Shown: one piece after another, positions 6,222 to 8,659 of the stretch
Numbering within the stretch: position 1 is the first letter of the stretch
Layout of the letters: every line of letters begins with the position of its first letter
Assembly (NCBI GenBank): GCA_947629115.1
Contig: CANRCL010000048.1
Location: forward strand, 1-8,659
DNA from: an uncultured Bacilli bacterium
Lineage (GTDB): Bacteria > Bacillota_I > Bacilli_A > RF39 > UBA660
Direction: 5' to 3'
Length of the DNA: 8,659 bases
Notes under the pieces: generated by a model
Database searches by the model: none
The model's input: only the letters and a program-made list of their open reading frames with translations
Told to the model about the DNA's origin: nothing
Made by a program: the position numbers and the translations under genes

Positions 6222-7082
6222 TTACCTATCTATTTTCTTTTGTAATTTTTCAATTTCTTTTTTATTTAGTGAAGTATATTTTTGAATCATCTCTAAAGAT
6301 AAACCATCTTCTAACATCTTAAGTGCGATTTCTTTTTTACCATTAATAATTCCTTTGGCTAAACCTTTATTTTCGGCTAAATGAATTCTTGTTCTTAATA
6401 TTTTTTCTTGGTCTTCTTCATCACTTATTGTTCTGGTAACTGTTCCATCTTTATTTATTATATACATCTTCTCACCATATTCCTTTACAATCTTATCTTT
6501 CTTACTTAATTCTTTTATTTCTTCTTTACTCGCATCAAGCATTACTAGATATATGTGACTTATATCACCTTTAATACATTCAGAATACCATTTTTCTTTA
6601 CAACTTGCAACATTCACATTTATTATCTTAAATGATTTAGTGTAAATCTCACCATCTTCCATACTAGTTAAATAATAAGTCTTTTTAAATAATTCTTTTT
6701 TACTTTTATTATAATTTAAGTTTATTTGAATTATTTCCATTTCTTCTTCTACATATTCTTCGCCACTTTCTATATATTGGGAATAATATGCTGCAAAATA
6801 GGATAAATTTCTTATCTTAACGGTATTATCAAAGTTAAGATTTAATTCAATTAATATTTTCTTATTGTCATTTGTTTTAACAATTAAATCTGTCACTTTT
6901 ACTCTTTCCCTTTTGCTTCTTACATTTAAATTAGTAGGGATAAATTCAATTACTTTTACATCTTCATCTAAAATATCTGATAACATTTTATCTAAAAATC
7001 TTGTATCATTGGGATTGGCTACAATACTTTTAAATATTTTATCATATTTTAAGTTGTAGAATTTAGTTTTCGTTTTATCCAT
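6222..7082 (-). CDS. Rpn-family PD-(D/E)XK nuclease (annotated widely as 'PD-(D/E)XK nuclease family transposase')
   Basis: A 286-aa protein. The N-terminus (NLKYDKIFKSIV at 10-21, then a FLDKMLSDIL helix) is typical of Rpn/TIGR01784 proteins. The nuclease core shows D65 (VTDLIVKTND) and E79 (KKILIELNLN), followed by RNLSYFAAYYSQYI. The usual E-x-Q/K is E79-L80-N81 here, a variant I recall in Firmicutes members. The C-terminal helical tail (KKEIALKMLEDGLSLEMIQKYTSLNKKEIEKLQKK) is the family's regulatory end. Known Rpn proteins cut DNA, promote RecA-independent recombination and can act in phage defence. They are not true transposases, and no terminal repeats or target duplication are seen here. 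The ATG at 7082 is chosen because AGGAG lies five bases upstream; a GTG farther up overlaps it. The gene stands alone and is divergent from the 262-aa gene. Confidence 0.85.
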   Translation of the reverse strand: MDKTKTKFYNLKYDKIFKSIVANPNDTRFLDKMLSDILDEDVKVIEFIPTNLNVRSKRERVKVTDLIVKTNDNKKILIELNLNFDNTVKIRNLSYFAAYYSQYIESGEEYVEEEMEIIQINLNYNKSKKELFKKTYYLTSMEDGEIYTKSFKIINVNVASCKEKWYSECIKGDISHIYLVMLDASKEEIKELSKKDKIVKEYGEKMYIINKDGTVTRTISDEEDQEKILRTRIHLAENKGLAKGIINGKKEIALKMLEDGLSLEMIQKYTSLNKKEIEKLQKKIDR

Positions 7083-7174
7083 CTTCACTCCTTTCACTTA
7101 TATATTTAGCCTTTTTTCTTACATTTCCTTTTTTTACAAAAAATTTTTTAGAAAATATTATTAATTTACTTTAA

Positions 7175-7217
7175 ATTGACACTTTTATTTATCAAAAATT
7201 GCTATATTGACACTTTT
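7175..7217. repeat. Tandem 12-mer ATTGACACTTTT in the divergent promoter region
   Basis: Two exact copies start at 7175 and 7206, 31 bp apart, which is close to three helical turns. Similar sequence follows each copy (AAAATTGCTATATT and AAATTATGCTATAAT), so the two blocks look like a diverged tandem duplication of one promoter-like unit. They lie just upstream of the functional-looking promoter and may be regulator sites or a decayed second promoter. Confidence 0.5.
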
Positions 7218-7246
7218 TTGACTTATAACACAAATTATGCTATAAT
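7218..7246 (+). promoter_or_regulatory. Strong extended -10 promoter of the 262-aa gene and def
   Basis: TTGACT (7218-7223) and TATAAT (7241-7246) are spaced by 17 bases, with TGC directly before the -10 (an extended -10). The predicted start near 7253 leaves a leader of about 15 bases holding TAAGGGA before the ATG at 7268. This is the closest match to a vegetative consensus promoter in the window. Confidence 0.8.
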
Positions 7247-7267
7247 TTTAAGCAGTAAGGGATTTAT

Positions 7268-8056
7268 ATGAAATATAGTTTAGTAATTTATAATGAAACT
7301 AATATAGAAGAAATTAAAGGATTTTCTAAAATAACTCCCTTTAATGGATTTAATGAAAATTCTTTAGAAGATATTGTTAAATTTACCAATAGTTTTACTA
7401 ATGAATTAGAACTATGGGAATTTTTAATATATTCTGGTTTAATTAATCCACAAGTAAATAATGCTGATAAATTAGGTATTGCTTTTATAAGAGGAAAAGA
7501 AACTATACCTACTATTTTACCTTATGGCTTATCTTTTAAAGACCATAAAAAATACTTTAATGTTGATTTTTTAAAAAGTTATTTTAGTAATCGACTAACC
7601 AACATTAATTTTATGGAATGCTTTTTAAATAAATACTATCATCGTTTAAAAAATGTTAAACCTTTCTCGGGTTATTTACACTATTTATGTAATGCTTATG
7701 AATATTATTTATTTAATAAAGAAATACCTATTGAAGCCAAAAGTGAAATGGAAAATTTTATTAAAGCCTATACTTTAAAAAAAGATAAAAATGGCAACTA
7801 TCAAATTAATTTTACCCGCGTTCGGGAACTGGCTATGTTTGCAACAGAATATGAAAGAATGTTTAAAAATAAAGATAATTATGAAGATGTAATTACCAAT
7901 GAAGATGAAACCATTAAACACGAAATTGAACATTATAAATTACTACTGGCTCTTGAAGCACTAGATGAAGAGACACGCTTACTATATCAAAGTAAAATTA
8001 ATGAATTAGAATTAAGAAGACAAGATAATCAAATAATAAGGGGACATAAATTATGA
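7268..8056 (+). CDS. Unrecognised 262-aa protein, translationally coupled to def
   Basis: I do not recognise this family. The protein appears soluble, with no signal peptide or membrane segment. The N-terminal part (MKYSLVIYNETN...) reads as a small mixed fold. The middle is rich in Tyr, Phe and Leu helices (KYYHRLKNVKPFSGYLHYLCNAYEYYLF). From about residue 200 the sequence is charged and helical (ETIKHEIEHYKLLLALEALDEETRLLYQSKINELELRR), possibly a coiled coil. The first ATG has TAAGGGA six bases upstream and sits just after a strong promoter, so the start is secure. The stop overlaps the def start by four bases (ATGA), so both are made from one message and this protein is made first. That coupling suggests a role linked to translation or nascent-chain processing, but this is only context. 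Confidence 0.85.
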   Translation: MKYSLVIYNETNIEEIKGFSKITPFNGFNENSLEDIVKFTNSFTNELELWEFLIYSGLINPQVNNADKLGIAFIRGKETIPTILPYGLSFKDHKKYFNVDFLKSYFSNRLTNINFMECFLNKYYHRLKNVKPFSGYLHYLCNAYEYYLFNKEIPIEAKSEMENFIKAYTLKKDKNGNYQINFTRVRELAMFATEYERMFKNKDNYEDVITNEDETIKHEIEHYKLLLALEALDEETRLLYQSKINELELRRQDNQIIRGHKL

Positions 8057-8604
8057 AATTACCAAATATTAAAATATTAGATGAAAAAGATAAAACTTTA
8101 AGAAAAATAAGTAATGAAGTTAAATTTCCTTTAAGTGAAGAAGATAAAAAATTAATTGATGATATTATTACTTATTTAACAATGAGTCAAATTGAAGAAT
8201 ATTATGAAAAATATAATTTAAGACCAGGAATGGGACTTGCTTTCATTCAACTTGGAATACCTAAAAATATTTTTGTTATAGTTGAAGAGTTAGATGATGA
8301 ACAATTTAGAAACTATGTCATTATTAATCCTAAAATGATTAGTCATAGTGAAGAATTAATTTATGTCGGTGAAGGCGAAGGTTGTTTAAGTGTTAACCGG
8401 GAAGTTGAAGGAATTGTTCCAAGATATGCTAGAATGACTATTACTTATCAAGATATTGAGGGCAATAAAAAAGAAATAAGAGTTAGAGAAGATATATCAG
8501 TAGCCTTTCAACATGAAATGGACCACTTAAAAGGAATACTCTTTATTGATAAAATTGATAAGAAAAATCCTTTCAAAGATAAAGAAAAGATGCGTGAAAT
8601 ATAG
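8053..8604 (+). CDS. def: Peptide deformylase
   Basis: A 183-aa metallohydrolase that removes the formyl group from the N-terminal methionine of nascent proteins at the ribosome exit. The three family motifs are present: motif I GMGLAFIQLG (59-68), motif II EGCLSV (109-114), motif III QHEMDHLKG (153-161). The metal ligands are C111, H154 and H158; E155 is the catalytic base and Q66 the oxyanion-side glutamine. Length and an insertion between the first helix and motif II fit the Gram-positive type 2 enzymes. In motif I the usual AAPQ is AFIQ, an unusual change next to the active site. The start overlaps the previous stop by four bases, with AAGGGG nine bases upstream. The stop codon (TAG) lies inside the terminator hairpin. 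Confidence 0.95.
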   Translation: MKLPNIKILDEKDKTLRKISNEVKFPLSEEDKKLIDDIITYLTMSQIEEYYEKYNLRPGMGLAFIQLGIPKNIFVIVEELDDEQFRNYVIINPKMISHSEELIYVGEGEGCLSVNREVEGIVPRYARMTITYQDIEGNKKEIRVREDISVAFQHEMDHLKGILFIDKIDKKNPFKDKEKMREI

Positions 8605-8615
8605 CATCTTTTTTT
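8585..8615. terminator. def terminator overlapping the coding end, bidirectional
   Basis: AAAAGATGC (8585-8593) pairs with GCATCTTTT (8604-8612) around a 10-base loop, followed by T to 8615. The left arm is the last part of the def coding sequence and the loop holds most of its stop codon. On the minus strand the same stem ends in CTTTTCTTT, so it can also terminate the gene ending at 8614. Confidence 0.8.
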
Positions 8616-8659
8616 AAACTTCTAATTTAACTCCCACTACTTTACTTATACCAGCATTT
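8614..8659 (-). CDS. C-terminal end of a convergent leftward gene (partial)
   Basis: On the minus strand an open frame runs in from the right edge and ends with NAGISKVVGVKLEV and a TAA at 8616-8614. The composition (Gly/Val/Lys, beta-like) looks like a real protein end. The stop falls right at the T run of the shared terminator, nine bases from the def stop. Fourteen residues are too few to name the product. Confidence 0.5.
   Translation of the reverse strand, partial: NAGISKVVGVKLEV

Noticed and set aside
6865..7059. 64-aa open frame on the plus strand inside the Rpn-family gene
   Set aside because: It is antisense to the conserved nuclease core; its hydrophobic look follows from reading charged AT-rich codons in reverse.
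6178..7270. The PD-(D/E)XK 'transposase' as a mobile element
   Set aside because: No terminal inverted repeats or target duplications flank it; the family name is historical and members are nucleases.
8050..8060. UGA recoded as tryptophan (Mycoplasma-type code)
   Set aside because: TGA ends the 262-aa gene in an ATGA overlap with def, and Trp codons seen (for example in LWEFLIY) are TGG.

Overview
The window is a very AT-rich bacterial segment. Strong AGGAG-type Shine-Dalgarno sites and the lepA-hemW gene order point to a low-GC Firmicutes/Bacilli lineage. TGA acts as a stop in the 4-nt overlap before def, and Trp is encoded by TGG, so the standard bacterial code fits better than the Mycoplasma code. 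The style of the surface proteins (a YRIIGI domain, an RPVFYIKND tail, a VQCALDELY motif) resembles uncultured gut Bacilli such as the RF39-like group. That placement is inference.

Left part (1-2300): the first 16 bases may hold the start of a leftward gene. Next comes a small accessory module. A 415-aa membrane-anchored surface protein is transcribed leftward, a 77-aa XRE-type regulator rightward, and a shorter 147-aa paralogue of the surface protein leftward. The gap between the large surface gene and the regulator carries three copies of an AACA-N3-TGTT dyad, placed in and around two divergent promoters. This is the best candidate regulatory circuit in the window. A bidirectional terminator separates the regulator from the small paralogue.

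Middle part (2308-6060): a leftward operon-like run of lepA, a SpoIIID-like double-HTH regulator, hemW and a cadherin-like-domain protein with a C-terminal membrane anchor. lepA-hemW is a conserved Firmicutes pairing. Here a DNA-binding protein sits between them with zero and one-base junctions. The last gene has an exported-protein architecture but no signal peptide and no ribosome-binding site, which suggests a 5' truncation.

Right part (6178-8659): a leftward Rpn/PD-(D/E)XK-family nuclease gene ends at a hairpin. A divergent gap carries a near-consensus extended -10 promoter and a repeated 12-mer. It drives an unrecognised 262-aa protein translationally coupled to peptide deformylase (def). 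The def terminator stem begins inside the def coding region and also lies just past the stop of a leftward gene whose last 14 codons are visible at the right edge.

No rRNA, tRNA, CRISPR array, insertion sequence or riboswitch was recognised. No intergenic stretch exceeds 300 bases.
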